Numbered from the stretch's first letter, positions 6,875 to 16,040 are shown. The stretch is 64,000 nucleotides of DNA from JAAYED01 sp040772225 (GCA_040772225.1 JAXGYO010000002.1:2073890-2137889); one strand, 5' to 3'. Notes: generated by a model from the sequence alone, not told the origin. Numbers and translations: made by a program.

Positions 6875-8851
6875 TCAGGTCGCTCCGGCCCGGAACTGTG
6901 TGCGGTACAGGCTCGCATACAGCCCATCCTGCGCTAGCAGTTCGGCGTGGTTCCCTCGCTCCACGATCCGGCCGCGGTCCAGCACCAGGATCTGATCCGC
7001 TGCCAGGATGGTGCTCAGGCGGTGGGCGATCACGATGCTCGTCCGCCCGGCCATCACTCGGCTGAGGGCGTCCTGGATCAGCGCCTCGGACTCGCTGTCC
7101 AGACTGCTGGTGGCCTCGTCCAGCACCAGGATGCGCGGGTCTTTGAGGATGACCCGCGCCAGCGCCAGGCGCTGCTTTTCCCCGCCCGACAGCCGGTAGC
7201 CCCGCTCTCCCACGATCGTGTCATAGCCATCGGGCAGGGATGCGATAAAGTCGTGGATGTTGGCCACGCGGCAGGCGGCCTCCAGCTCCTCCTGGGTGGC
7301 CTCCAGCCGGGCGTACTGCAGGTTCGTGCGGATCGTGTCGTGGAACAGGTACGTCTCCTGCGTCACCATGCCGATGGCGTCGGAGAGGGAGGCGAGAGTC
7401 AGGTCGCGGAGATCGTGGCCGTCGATGCGAATGGTGCCCTCGGTGGGGTCGTACAGGCGGGGGATCAGATAGGTGAGGGTGGTCTTGCCCGCCCCGCTGG
7501 GGCCCACCAGCGCCACCAGCTGGCCTGGCTCGGCCGTGAAGCTTACCGCATCCAGCGCGATGCTGCGCGCCTGGCTGCGCGGCCCGGGGGTCTCCGGTGA
7601 ACTATGAGCCTCGCTACTTGCCTCGGCGACGGCGATGTCTGCCGGTGCCGCACTCTGACTGCTTTCCGGGCGTGTCCCCGAGAGCACCGTGGTCACATTG
7701 TCCATGCTGCCGTAGCGGTGCACATCGCTGAGCAGGGCCGCGTCGCTGGCATCGTAGCGGAAGGTCACGTTCTCAAAGCGGATCTCCCCCCGGACGTCGG
7801 CGAGCACGGTGGCATCGGGCGTTTCAGGGATATCTACCGGCAGGTCGATCACCTCAAAGACGCGCTCAAAGCTGACCATGGAAGTGGCAAAGGACACCGG
7901 CGCATGCGACAGGCTGTTCAGTGCGCTGTAGAGTGTCCCCAGGTAGGCGCCCAGGGCCACAATCGTGCCCACCGAAAAGGCCCCCTCGATCGCAAAATAG
8001 CCACCGATACCATAGACCAGGGCGGTTCCTACCGCACTGATCAGGCCGGTGATCGCGCCAAAGACCGAGCCGGTAAAGGCGCGCTGGACGCCGAGGTCGC
8101 GTACCTGGGCCGCGCGCTGGCCGAAACGGTCCACTTCTACCTGCTGCCGGCCAAAGAGCTTGACGAGCAGCGCTCCGCCGATGTTGAGCGTCTCGTTCAT
8201 CATGGCGTTCATCTGCGCGGTGGCCTCCATCTGCCGGCGCGCCATGTCTCGCAGCCGGTTGCTGAGGGCTTTGGCCGCCAGGGCGAACAGCGGCAGGATC
8301 ACCGCCGCGATCAGCGTGAGCCGCCATTCCAGCGAGAGCATCACCCCCGCCACCGAGACGGCACGCACCAGGTCCGTGATGATGCCGACCGTGGTGCTGC
8401 TGATGGCATCCTGTGCACCGCGTACGTCGTTGTTGAGCCTGCTCATCAGCTCGCCCACGCGCGTGTGGGTGAAAAAGCGCAGTGACATGCGCTGCAGCCT
8501 TTCGTACAGGGCCACGCGCAGATCATAGATCACGCCCTCACCCACGCGGGCGCTGACGCGCCGCTGTAACACGCTCAACCCGCCGTTGATGGCCGGCAGC
8601 AGGAGCAGTGCGCCCGCCAGAAGACCCAGGCGCCGCAGGTCCCCGGAGGGGATCGTGCGGTCGATAAGATCGCGCATGATAAGCGGCGACAGCAAACTCA
8701 GGCCGGTACTGGCCAGGATCAGGGCCAGCATGGCGACCATCAGCCAGCGGTAGGGCCTGGCATAACGCAGCACCCGCATGAGCAGGGGCCAGGTGATCCT
8801 GGGGGTCTCATCGGGGGCGTTGATCAGCCCCCGCATTCCGCGAAATCCCAT
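6875..8851 (-). CDS. ABC exporter, fused permease and ATPase
   Basis: This 658-aa half-transporter is of the lipid/multidrug exporter type. Residues about 20-340 form a six-helix transmembrane domain with coupling-helix sequence. The nucleotide-binding domain follows, with Walker A GPSGAGKTT (about 445), signature LSGGEKQ (about 550), Walker B ILVLDEATSSLD (about 575) and the H-loop IVIAHRLSTI. An unusual Ser/Ala/Pro-rich stretch of roughly 55 residues sits between the A-loop region (FENVTFRYD) and Walker A, where most exporters have only a few residues. As a half-transporter it must dimerise. Substrate unknown. It is transcribed toward the repeat array. Confidence 0.9.
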   Translation of the reverse strand: MGFRGMRGLINAPDETPRITWPLLMRVLRYARPYRWLMVAMLALILASTGLSLLSPLIMRDLIDRTIPSGDLRRLGLLAGALLLLPAINGGLSVLQRRVSARVGEGVIYDLRVALYERLQRMSLRFFTHTRVGELMSRLNNDVRGAQDAISSTTVGIITDLVRAVSVAGVMLSLEWRLTLIAAVILPLFALAAKALSNRLRDMARRQMEATAQMNAMMNETLNIGGALLVKLFGRQQVEVDRFGQRAAQVRDLGVQRAFTGSVFGAITGLISAVGTALVYGIGGYFAIEGAFSVGTIVALGAYLGTLYSALNSLSHAPVSFATSMVSFERVFEVIDLPVDIPETPDATVLADVRGEIRFENVTFRYDASDAALLSDVHRYGSMDNVTTVLSGTRPESSQSAAPADIAVAEASSEAHSSPETPGPRSQARSIALDAVSFTAEPGQLVALVGPSGAGKTTLTYLIPRLYDPTEGTIRIDGHDLRDLTLASLSDAIGMVTQETYLFHDTIRTNLQYARLEATQEELEAACRVANIHDFIASLPDGYDTIVGERGYRLSGGEKQRLALARVILKDPRILVLDEATSSLDSESEALIQDALSRVMAGRTSIVIAHRLSTILAADQILVLDRGRIVERGNHAELLAQDGLYASLYRTQFRAGAT

Positions 8852-8954
8852 CTCGTTCTCCTATGGTGTGTACTGCCCCTGATTATGCCGCCTACGGCGA
8901 ATCTGTCCATCGGGCGTGCCCTGGTTGGCGGCTGTGGTCCGGGCGGGCGCGACC

Positions 8955-8984
8955 TTGCCGAAGAGGGGTCCCACATGCTAGACT
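8955..8984 (+). promoter_or_regulatory. promoter upstream of histidine kinase pseudogene
   Basis: TTGCCG (8955-8960), an 18-bp spacer and TAGACT (8979-8984) preceded by TGC form an extended -10 promoter. The same -10 hexamer recurs upstream of other genes in this window. It lies about 65 nt before the ATG at 9051. Confidence 0.45.
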
Positions 8985-9050
8985 GTACTGCCTGCGAATT
9001 GATCCTTTTTAGCAGACTCGAATCATGCGGTCGCATCGGAGTACTCTGCC

Positions 9051-10474
9051 ATGACCGGTGAGCCACTGAACAGCCAGCCTAACGCGAACGAGGCGCAGGC
9101 ACAAAGCGATCCCGAAACCGTGCTGCGCCAGTGGCGTACCTCTATCCTCAACGGCTTCTTGGCCTTTGTGGCGCTGGCGTCGCTGCCAGCGCTGATCATG
9201 GCAGTGGTGAACGCTGTTGAGAGTGGCACAATGGGACCGCTCATCTATGTGCTCATCCTGTGCGGGGTGGCCCTGATTGTCCTTGCCGTGGGCCGCCGAT
9301 TGCCTTCATCCCTGCGTGTGTGGTGTGTTGTCGGTATCGGGTATCTGGCCGCGACGGCCAACGTTACGCAAGGCGGGCTCAACGGCTCGCCGCCGCTCTA
9401 CCTGCTGGCTATCCCCGTGCTGACGCTGGTGCTCGCCGGTCGCCGTGCCGGTCTGGCCATCGCGCTCCTCAGCGCTGTAATCGCGACGGTTGCGACGATC
9501 CTGCGCACGCAGGGTGTTCTGGCCGATCTTCCCGCGACGCGCAGCCCCTGGGTCGGCTATTCGACGACGATCATGTTCCTGATGATCGTGATCGGTCTGC
9601 TGACGCATCTCCATCGCCTGCAGGAGCGCCTGGTGCGTGATGAGCGCAATGTTCAGGTGGAGCTGCGCAAAGCGCAGGCTGCGCTCTATAACGCGCGCCT
9701 CTACGCGGCTGCCCGGCAGGCCCGCGCCGCCGCCGAGCAGGCCAACAGCGTCTAGAGCGCCTTTTTGGCGAACATGAGCTACGAGCTCCGCACGCCTCTC
9801 AATGCCATCATCGGGTTCACGCGCATCGCGCGGAGGCGGGGTGAAGACGTCCTGCCAGAGCGCCAGATCGAGAACCTGGACAAGGTGCTGCTAAGCGCGG
9901 ATCATCTGCTGGAGATGATCAACGCCGTGCTGGATATCGCCAAGATCGAGGCGGGACGGATGGATGTGCTCCCGGCCAACTTTCGCGTAGCGCCGCTGAT
10001 CGAACTCTGCGCCAGCACGGCAACGCCTCTTCTGCAGCCAGGCGTTCTGTTGGAGCAGGAGGTCGACCCCGCGCTGGAGACGGTCTACTCCGATCAGGAC
10101 AAGGTCTCCGGCAGATCGTGCTGAACCTTCTGAGCAATGCCGCCAAGTTCACCCATGAGGGCAGCATCCGTCTGTCCGCGCGGCGCCAGGGAGAGAACCT
10201 GGTCATCGCCGTGGCCGACACGGGGATCGGCATCGAGGCAGGCGCGCTGGAGCGTATCTTTACCGAGTTTGCGCAGGCGGATTCGAGCACGACGCGCCAG
10301 TATGGCGGCACCGGTCTGGGGCTGGCCATCTCACGCAACCTGGCGCATCTGCTGGGCGGCGAGATCACCGTGCAGAGCGAGGTCGGGGTCAGATTTACCT
10401 TCACCCTCGCAATTCCGATGCACTATACCAACCGCACGCTGCTGGAGGCGAACGAACAGGATGCGCCTGCATGA
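9051..10474 (+). pseudogene. membrane sensor histidine kinase, disrupted
   Basis: Three reading-frame blocks together spell a hybrid-type sensor kinase. Residues 1-234 hold an N-terminal membrane domain with several hydrophobic segments and a short coiled coil. The DHp helix then continues (SAFLANMSYELRTPLNAIIG) after an in-frame TAG at 9753-9755, where family members usually carry Lys or Arg. In that helix the phospho-accepting His of the usual MSHELRTPLN motif is Tyr. Near 10107 the frame slips (apparent 2-nt insertion, or loss of one base). The ATPase domain continues in another frame with NLLSNAAKF, ADTGIGI and GGTGLGLAI. Three independent lesions point to a decayed gene rather than one sequencing error. 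A receiver-phosphatase gene follows. Confidence 0.85.
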
Positions 10475-10510
10475 GCGGCATCTGCCGCCGGGGCGCACTG
10501 AGGGAGGAGA

Positions 10511-11545
10511 GTGCCCGTGCCAAAGGCCACCATACTGATCGTCGATGACGAGCCGTTCAATCTGGACTATCTAGAGCAGGAACTGGAGGAGGCGGGCTAT
10601 GCCAGCCTGCTTGCTGCCGATGGCCTGCAGGCCCTGGAGCAGGTGCGCACGGCGAGCCCCGATCTGATCCTGCTGGACATCATGATGCCGCGAATGGACG
10701 GCTATCAGGTCCTCTCCATCCTCAAGGCCGACCCGGCCACCCGGGATATCCCGGTGATCGTGATCTCGGCCGATACCAACCTGAGCAGCGTGGTACAGGG
10801 AATCCGCCTGGGCGCCGAAGATTACCTACCCAAGCCCTTTGAACCGGTGCTGCTGCACACCCGCATCGCCTCCGGGTTGGAGCGCAAGCGGCTGCACGAT
10901 CTCGAGACGCGCTACCGCGAGTCCATGGAGCGCGAGCTGGAGATCGCCCGGGAGATCCAGCGCTCCTTTTTGCCCGCGCGCCTGCCTGAGGTGCCAGGCT
11001 GGGAGGTGGCGGCCTGCTTTCACTCGGCGCGGGAGGTGGCCGGCGACTTTTACGATGCCTTCCTGCTACCCAACGGCCACCTGGCAGTGCTGCTGGGCGA
11101 TGTCTGCGGCAAGGGCGTGGGCGCCGCCCTGTTCATGACCCTCTTTCGCAGCCTGATGCGCACCACGCTCACCAGCGCCTGCTTTCGCGAGGATCTGGTC
11201 TCTGCCCTGCCCCGCGCCGAGGGACTGGCGCAGGCGCTGGCCTTTACCAACCGCTATGTGGTTGAGACCCACGGCGAGGAGGGGATCTTTTGCGTGCTCT
11301 TTGCAGGCGTGCTGGATACCGGCACCGGCCGTCTGGCGTACGCCAACTGCGGCAGCGCGCCGCCCCTGGTTGTGAGCGCGGGCGCTGTGCAGCAGGAGCT
11401 CTGGCCGACGGGCCTCGTGGCGGGCATTCTGGAGGAGGCGACCTTTGACGTGCGTGAGATCGATCGCGCTCCGGGGCAGACGGTGGTGGCCTATACCGAT
11501 GGCGTCACCGACGCGCTGGATGTCGCTGGCCGGGAGTTTGGCTAG
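10511..11545 (+). CDS. response regulator receiver fused to SpoIIE/PP2C phosphatase, stopped early by an in-frame TAG
   Basis: Residues 1-125 are a CheY-like receiver with the acidic pair in ILIVDDE, the phospho-acceptor Asp in LLDIMMPRMDGY and the Lys in YLPKPFEP. A coiled linker leads into a SpoIIE-type PP2C domain from about residue 150, with AGDFYDAF, LGDVCGKGVGAALFM and VAYTDGVTDA metal/active-site motifs. Such proteins dephosphorylate anti-sigma antagonists after phosphorelay input. GTG 10511 is chosen for its GGGAGGAGA ribosome binding site. The frame stops at TAG 11543-11545, about 46 codons short of the domain's natural end. The missing part follows in the same frame. The neighbouring sensor kinase is also broken. 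Confidence 0.8.
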   Translation: MPVPKATILIVDDEPFNLDYLEQELEEAGYASLLAADGLQALEQVRTASPDLILLDIMMPRMDGYQVLSILKADPATRDIPVIVISADTNLSSVVQGIRLGAEDYLPKPFEPVLLHTRIASGLERKRLHDLETRYRESMERELEIAREIQRSFLPARLPEVPGWEVAACFHSAREVAGDFYDAFLLPNGHLAVLLGDVCGKGVGAALFMTLFRSLMRTTLTSACFREDLVSALPRAEGLAQALAFTNRYVVETHGEEGIFCVLFAGVLDTGTGRLAYANCGSAPPLVVSAGAVQQELWPTGLVAGILEEATFDVREIDRAPGQTVVAYTDGVTDALDVAGREFG

Positions 11546-11686
11546 CAAGGGCTGCGCGCGGCGCTTAGCGACGGCCCGGGCGCGCGCGCACTGGTGCACG
11601 CGGTCGAGCCGCGGGTCGGCGCGCACATCGCGGGGGCAAATCCCTTTGACGATATCACTCTCATCGCCCTGAGCCGGCACGGCTAG
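11543..11686 (+). other. in-frame C-terminal continuation of the SpoIIE domain beyond the TAG
   Basis: After TAG 11543-11545 the same frame stays open for 46 more codons to TAG 11684-11686. It encodes the conserved SpoIIE C-terminus NPFDDITLIALSR, which holds a family metal-binding Asp pair. The premature TAG sits at a position where Glu, Gln or Lys is common, one base away from GAG/CAG/AAG. Without readthrough the enzyme lacks this end and is probably inactive. Confidence 0.8.
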
Positions 11687-11749
11687 AAAAACAACGTCAG
11701 CTTTATGCCCGGGGCCCCGCTGCCCGTGCAGGATCGAATCGGCATCGCG

Positions 11750-11755
11750 TATAAT
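11750..11755 (+). promoter_or_regulatory. -10 box upstream of lipoprotein gene
   Basis: A perfect TATAAT lies about 75 nt upstream of the lipoprotein start codon. No convincing -35 hexamer is seen at the usual spacing, so this is a weak promoter call. Confidence 0.35.
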
Positions 11756-11828
11756 ACCAGTGATGTACCGCGCCCGCCGCGGGAGCGGCATGTTGTCTGT
11801 TCCATCCTGTTCCGGAGGTGCTCCTGTC

Positions 11829-13886
11829 ATGGTATCTCTCAGATCTCTTGTTCGCTCTCTGCTGTTGCTCTGCCTCGTCCTGGCGCTGACCGGCTGCGGC
11901 TCCGGTGACGGGCCCGTCTCCAGCGACGCCGGCGAAGCACCGGCCTCTGGCAAGCCGTCCGCGGCCGGGGCCGCAGCGCAGGCTACCGTCGCGGCCAGCG
12001 GGCCGACCACTCTGACCGTTAAGGAGGGGCTCTCCGTCGTGGTGCCGGAGGGCGCGGCCCCTGCGGGGGCCGCCCTGGTGGTACAGCCGGTCGAGGCCGC
12101 GGAGCCGCATGCCTTTTCCGGCTTGACTGCATTGGGCAGCTTTGACGTCACGCTTGGTGATCTCAGTGCCTTTGAGCAGCCTTTGGAGCTGCGATTTGGC
12201 TATGATCCTGCTGCCCTGCGGGAGGACATCGATCCCGCCGCGCAGCTTACGGTGGGGTACCTGGATGAGCCTACGGGCCGCTGGGTAGAGACCGATGCCA
12301 TGGTGGATACCGCGGCAGCCCAGGTGGTGGTCAGTACCGACCACCTGACGCTCTGGTCGCTCTTTGGGCTGGATGATGATACCGTGCACTCGTTTCACCC
12401 CAACTTTGATATCTACTTTCGGGAGGACCTCAATGCGCCGCCGCTCTCGGCCAATCCCAGCGGCGACGCGATCTATGATTTCGTCGCCGAGGTGCGCGGC
12501 GCGCTGGTGACCGCGCACCAGGCTTACGGTGACTCTACTGGCGCCGCGCTCAAGGTCCCCGCCAAGAGCAAGGTCTATATCGATGACTGGGGCGCTGACA
12601 AGACCGCCGAGTGGGGCTGGTTCTCCAAGAACATCGAGATCCCTGTCACCTACATCACCCTGCAGGAACTGCAGCACGACGCCGCGCACGAACTGTTCCA
12701 CGCCGTGCAGAACGAGTACTACAACGTGGGCGGCATGGTGGACAGCCGCTGGTGGATGGAGGCGACGGCGGACTATGCCGCGGCGTCCATCGGCACAGGG
12801 CATGGGCTGACCGGCCGCCTCCCGCTCAAGTTCCTGACGATGCCCCTCGACTCGGATGACACCGAGCACATGTATCAAGTCGCCTATTTCGTCGACTATA
12901 TGGCCCGCCAGGGTGTCGCGTTCCCGGCGCTGTTCAAGGCCGTCGCGGCTTCTGACAAGGACATCCTGTTGGCGATCGGCGACTATATGGCGGAGAGCGG
13001 CCGGTCGCTTCCCGCGTTGTATGACCAGTTCGCCTATGACATGCTGTTTCTGGGCGGGGTGCCGCGCGAGGCTGTAACGGGCCATCTGGCGGATGCCATG
13101 GGACAGTTGCATGTCGAGTACACCGACCCGACCGTCCCGGTGGCCCAGGAGATCAACGTCGCTGGCCCCTATGCGACGGCACTGGCGGCCTATACCGTCA
13201 AGACGGGCACGGACGACACCTACACCGTGGCGCTCTCTGCCATCGAGCCCACGGCGGGCGTGCTTACGCGCTTTGTGATCGGCGGGCCGCTGGGCGTGGG
13301 GGATGTCCTCAACTCGGGTGTGCTGGAGCCGGGCGTGCAGGTGCCGGTCGATATCCAGGACGGACAGACGATCTACTTTGTGGTGACCAACAGCGCGGAC
13401 AAGGGCGGCTATGTGACCGCTGTGATCGGCGTGCAGGAGGGCGAACATTCCTTTGAGCATAGCCGTACGGCGCCGATGTACAACGACGAGTATACGGCGG
13501 AGGTGGCGTTTACGCTGGAGAGCTCGCACGCCTTTGAGGTCGTGGAGGAGATCACCCAGCGGCGTGGCGAGAACTGGATGCTGCACGTGCGGTTGATCGA
13601 GCCGGTCAACGAGTCCAAACCCGCGACGTTTACCGCCACAGCGGAGGTGACCGGCCTGGCCTTTGCAGACCCCGATAACAATGCCGGCCGCACACCGCAC
13701 ATTGTGGAGAGCTACTGGAACGCGCCCGACAAAGTGAACACGGACGAGGTCACCGTCACCACCACGGGCCAGGATGCGGACTCGATGCGGCTGTCCTACG
13801 AGGTAGTGCTGGGATACACCAACCAGGATGGCGACGACTACCAGACCGGAGGGGCCTCGCTGGTATATGTCATCATCGACTATTAG
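11829..13886 (+). CDS. secreted lipoprotein with HExxH metallopeptidase motif
   Basis: This 685-aa lipoprotein has an n-region with Arg residues, a hydrophobic core and the lipobox LTGC with Cys23 as lipidation site, so it is exported and membrane-anchored. Residues about 55-170 look like a ZU5-type beta domain (TLTVKEGLSVVVPEGAA and following). The motif HELFH at 287-291, followed by ADYAAA about 30 residues later, suggests a zinc metallopeptidase (gluzincin-like). The remaining 350 residues are beta-rich and Thr-rich. ATG 11829 is preferred over an in-frame ATG at 11760 because GGAGGTG lies 8 nt upstream and the signal peptide begins here. Substrate and exact peptidase family are not recognised. 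Confidence 0.75.
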   Translation: MVSLRSLVRSLLLLCLVLALTGCGSGDGPVSSDAGEAPASGKPSAAGAAAQATVAASGPTTLTVKEGLSVVVPEGAAPAGAALVVQPVEAAEPHAFSGLTALGSFDVTLGDLSAFEQPLELRFGYDPAALREDIDPAAQLTVGYLDEPTGRWVETDAMVDTAAAQVVVSTDHLTLWSLFGLDDDTVHSFHPNFDIYFREDLNAPPLSANPSGDAIYDFVAEVRGALVTAHQAYGDSTGAALKVPAKSKVYIDDWGADKTAEWGWFSKNIEIPVTYITLQELQHDAAHELFHAVQNEYYNVGGMVDSRWWMEATADYAAASIGTGHGLTGRLPLKFLTMPLDSDDTEHMYQVAYFVDYMARQGVAFPALFKAVAASDKDILLAIGDYMAESGRSLPALYDQFAYDMLFLGGVPREAVTGHLADAMGQLHVEYTDPTVPVAQEINVAGPYATALAAYTVKTGTDDTYTVALSAIEPTAGVLTRFVIGGPLGVGDVLNSGVLEPGVQVPVDIQDGQTIYFVVTNSADKGGYVTAVIGVQEGEHSFEHSRTAPMYNDEYTAEVAFTLESSHAFEVVEEITQRRGENWMLHVRLIEPVNESKPATFTATAEVTGLAFADPDNNAGRTPHIVESYWNAPDKVNTDEVTVTTTGQDADSMRLSYEVVLGYTNQDGDDYQTGGASLVYVIIDY

Positions 13887-13941
13887 CACGGCGGGAGCCA
13901 GGCCACTGTGCCTGCGTGCCTCGCGGAGGAAAGGAGCTCGA

Positions 13942-14523
13942 ATGGGTGATCCAATCGAAAGGGCGACCCAGGCCCAGATCGACAACCTGCAAAGCGGGCG
14001 GGCAAGACCCTGGAGGAGTTGTTCGCCCTCATCCGTGACAGCGGCCTAAGCAAATACGGCCAGATACGGGACCTGCTCAAGACGACCCTGGGCATGGGCC
14101 ACGGCGACGCCAACACCCTGACCCACCTGTATCTGGCGCAGGCCGGGGAGCCGGCCGCGGCAGCGGGCGCGGCGGCGGGTGCTCCGGCGGACCCGCTGGA
14201 TGGGATCTATGCAGGGAATAAAGCGCACCTGCGATCCATCCATGAGGCGCTGATGGCGCAAATCGTCACGTTCGGTCCCTTTGATGTGGCGCCGAAAAAG
14301 GCCTATGTCAGTCTGCGGCGCGCGGCAGTTCGCCATGCTGGGGCCGGGCACCCGCGGGCGCTTTGAGGTGGGTATTAACAGCAAGGACCTGGAGGGCGGC
14401 GAGCGGCTCGTGGCTCAGCCGGCCAGGGGCATGCGCCAATTCACGGTGTGGCTCACGACGCTGGACGAGGTGGACACGGAGCTGCTGGGCTGGCTGCGCG
14501 CCGCCTACGGCGCTGTGGGCTAG
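13942..14523 (+). pseudogene. DUF4287/DUF5655-type protein, two frameshifts
   Basis: Joining three frames reconstructs a small protein. Its N-terminal DUF4287-like segment reads LEELFALIRDSGLSKYGQI...GMGHGDANTL. Its C-terminal DUF5655-like segment reads FGPFDVAPKKAYVSLRR and then RQFAMLGPGTRGRFEVGIN. The first shift lies in the GGGCGGGC run near 13997-14004 and the second in the CGGCGCGCGG run near 14318-14328. The intact family is a short cytosolic protein of uncertain function. A ribosome binding site, GGAAAGGAG, precedes the ATG. Both lesions lie in GC repeats, so base-calling or assembly error remains possible. Confidence 0.75.
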
Positions 14524-14584
14524 CCGAGCCCCTGCCGCGCGACCGTTCCGTGCCCCGGCGCTATGCTGCCCGCGTCCGGCTTTG

Positions 14585-15904
14585 TCACTTGCACTTGCGC
14601 CTGCCATAGACGAGCGCATGGTCCTGCCCCTGCATGCCGCAGTAGCTCTTGCAGACGGCGGCGATGCACTTTTCGTTGGCGCTCTGTGCCTCCTGCCTGG
14701 CGCACGTTTCGGCCTGCCCTGCCTCATAGTCCTTGATTTTGCCCGCTGCCAGGTTATCCAGGGCAGTTACTACGTTCGTGACGTACGCCTCCGCCGCTGC
14801 CAGCGAGCAGGCGGCAGCCTGGTCATCCAGATCCCAGAGATCGGGGTCGCACATCGCCTCGAGCGTGTCCGCATCGCACTTGGGGCAGCCATTGTCGCAC
14901 AGGCCGTCGTACTCCTGGCCGGCGCAGAGCGCATTGGAACAGGCCAGCCAGGCGCTGGAACAGGTGCCGTACAGCGGCCGCCCCAGCTCTCTGGGCGCAT
15001 CGAAGTACCCGGTCGCGGGTTCCTGCGTGAGGGATGTGTGCGTGGCAGTCGGCTCCGGCGCGGGCACAGCAGGCGTCGGTCCCTGCCCCTGCAGCGGCCC
15101 CTGACCTGGCAGCGGGCGACCGGCCTGGCCGGCCAGCCACCCCATCAGTGCGTTGATGTCCCTGAACGGCGAGTCTTCAGATTGGGCCTGTGTCAGCCCG
15201 AAGGTGTAGGCCAACGCCATGGCGCGCTCGCGCACCTGCTGCTGGTACTCTTCCTCAGACCACTGCTCGCGGTTGAGCTGCAGGCTGCGGATATGCAGGA
15301 GCGCCCTGGCGCGCAGCAGCGGCTCGGCGCCATCCCACGCGTCCAGCTCTCTGCTGGCCAGGTGCCCCCTCAGTTGCAGCATCAGATCGGCCTTGGCCTC
15401 CCACTTGACGGAGAGATCATCTCCGGCATAGGTCTGCGCCAGAGAGCCCGCGTTCCACTCCCACTTTAGCAGGTTACCGGCGGCCTCCCCGGCATTCTTG
15501 CCCAGCACGCCGCCCACATAGCGCCCGCCAAAGGTGGCCGCGATCTGTTGCAGCACCTGGCCCATGCCGAATTTGGCCAGATCCTCGTCGCGGGCGTTGC
15601 GGATCCGGTCGGCCAGCGCGCGCGCCTGCGGCGCGAACTGCTTCAGCATCTCGCGCTCCAAGGAGGCCCCGTACTCGGAGATGCCCTGACCGGAATAGAC
15701 GCGGTGGGCGCGCGCCCGCTCGTCGATCGAGTCGCTCCACTGGTCCACCATCTGTTCGATGTCATCGGCCAGGCGTGTTCTGGCGTACGTATCCCAGCTC
15801 ACGTTGCCCACATCGACGCCGGTGGAGATGGCATTGATGATCACCAGAGCCGTGGTCAGGCCGGCCATGAGCTCGTGATGGTCGGGGTGCAGCAGCGCCC
15901 GCAT
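14585..15904 (-). CDS. uncharacterised Cys-rich protein, probable 5' frameshift
   Basis: This frame encodes 439 aa that I do not recognise. Residues 1-250 are mostly helical and charged, beginning with a hydrophobic patch (LTTALVIINAI). A Pro/Gln/Thr linker follows, then about 130 residues with about 15 Cys in CxxxC and CxxC pairs, suggesting disulfide-rich or metal-binding character. No good ribosome binding site precedes ATG 15904. A strong GGAGG with two ATGs (15965, 15962) lies just upstream in another frame, and coding character continues upstream of 15904 (LTEWRARLRAGRL). The true start is therefore probably 15965, with a frame slip in the CGCGCGC run near 15942-15949. Confidence 0.55.
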   Translation of the reverse strand: MRALLHPDHHELMAGLTTALVIINAISTGVDVGNVSWDTYARTRLADDIEQMVDQWSDSIDERARAHRVYSGQGISEYGASLEREMLKQFAPQARALADRIRNARDEDLAKFGMGQVLQQIAATFGGRYVGGVLGKNAGEAAGNLLKWEWNAGSLAQTYAGDDLSVKWEAKADLMLQLRGHLASRELDAWDGAEPLLRARALLHIRSLQLNREQWSEEEYQQQVRERAMALAYTFGLTQAQSEDSPFRDINALMGWLAGQAGRPLPGQGPLQGQGPTPAVPAPEPTATHTSLTQEPATGYFDAPRELGRPLYGTCSSAWLACSNALCAGQEYDGLCDNGCPKCDADTLEAMCDPDLWDLDDQAAACSLAAAEAYVTNVVTALDNLAAGKIKDYEAGQAETCARQEAQSANEKCIAAVCKSYCGMQGQDHALVYGRRKCK

Positions 15905-16040
15905 CAGGCGCCCGGCGCGCAGCCGGGCACGCCACTCCGTCAGGCGCGCGCAGACGATTCATCATGGTGTGCCTCCTACCCGATTTGAGCGCGGGCACGG
16001 CTAGAAAAATAACCTGAGAAATCGCAAAGGAATCACGCTG

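Noticed and set aside
5725..7065. Long open frame (446 codons) across the tandem repeats with repeated peptide units, and similar frames on the other strand
   Set aside because: It begins inside the kinase gene and runs into the ABC exporter gene. The repeat period is usually not a multiple of three, so the repeated peptide changes frame from copy to copy, and no ribosome binding site is present.
9753..11545. Pyrrolysine or general TAG recoding
   Set aside because: Many intact genes in the window end in TAG at their natural end (RIO kinase, FGGY kinase and others). The SpoIIE frame itself ends in a second TAG, and no pyl genes are present.
11703..13985. 760-codon minus-strand frame
   Set aside because: It is antisense to the lipoprotein gene, which has a signal peptide, HExxH motif and ribosome binding site. 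The antisense product is His/Arg-rich, as expected for shadow frames in GC-rich DNA.
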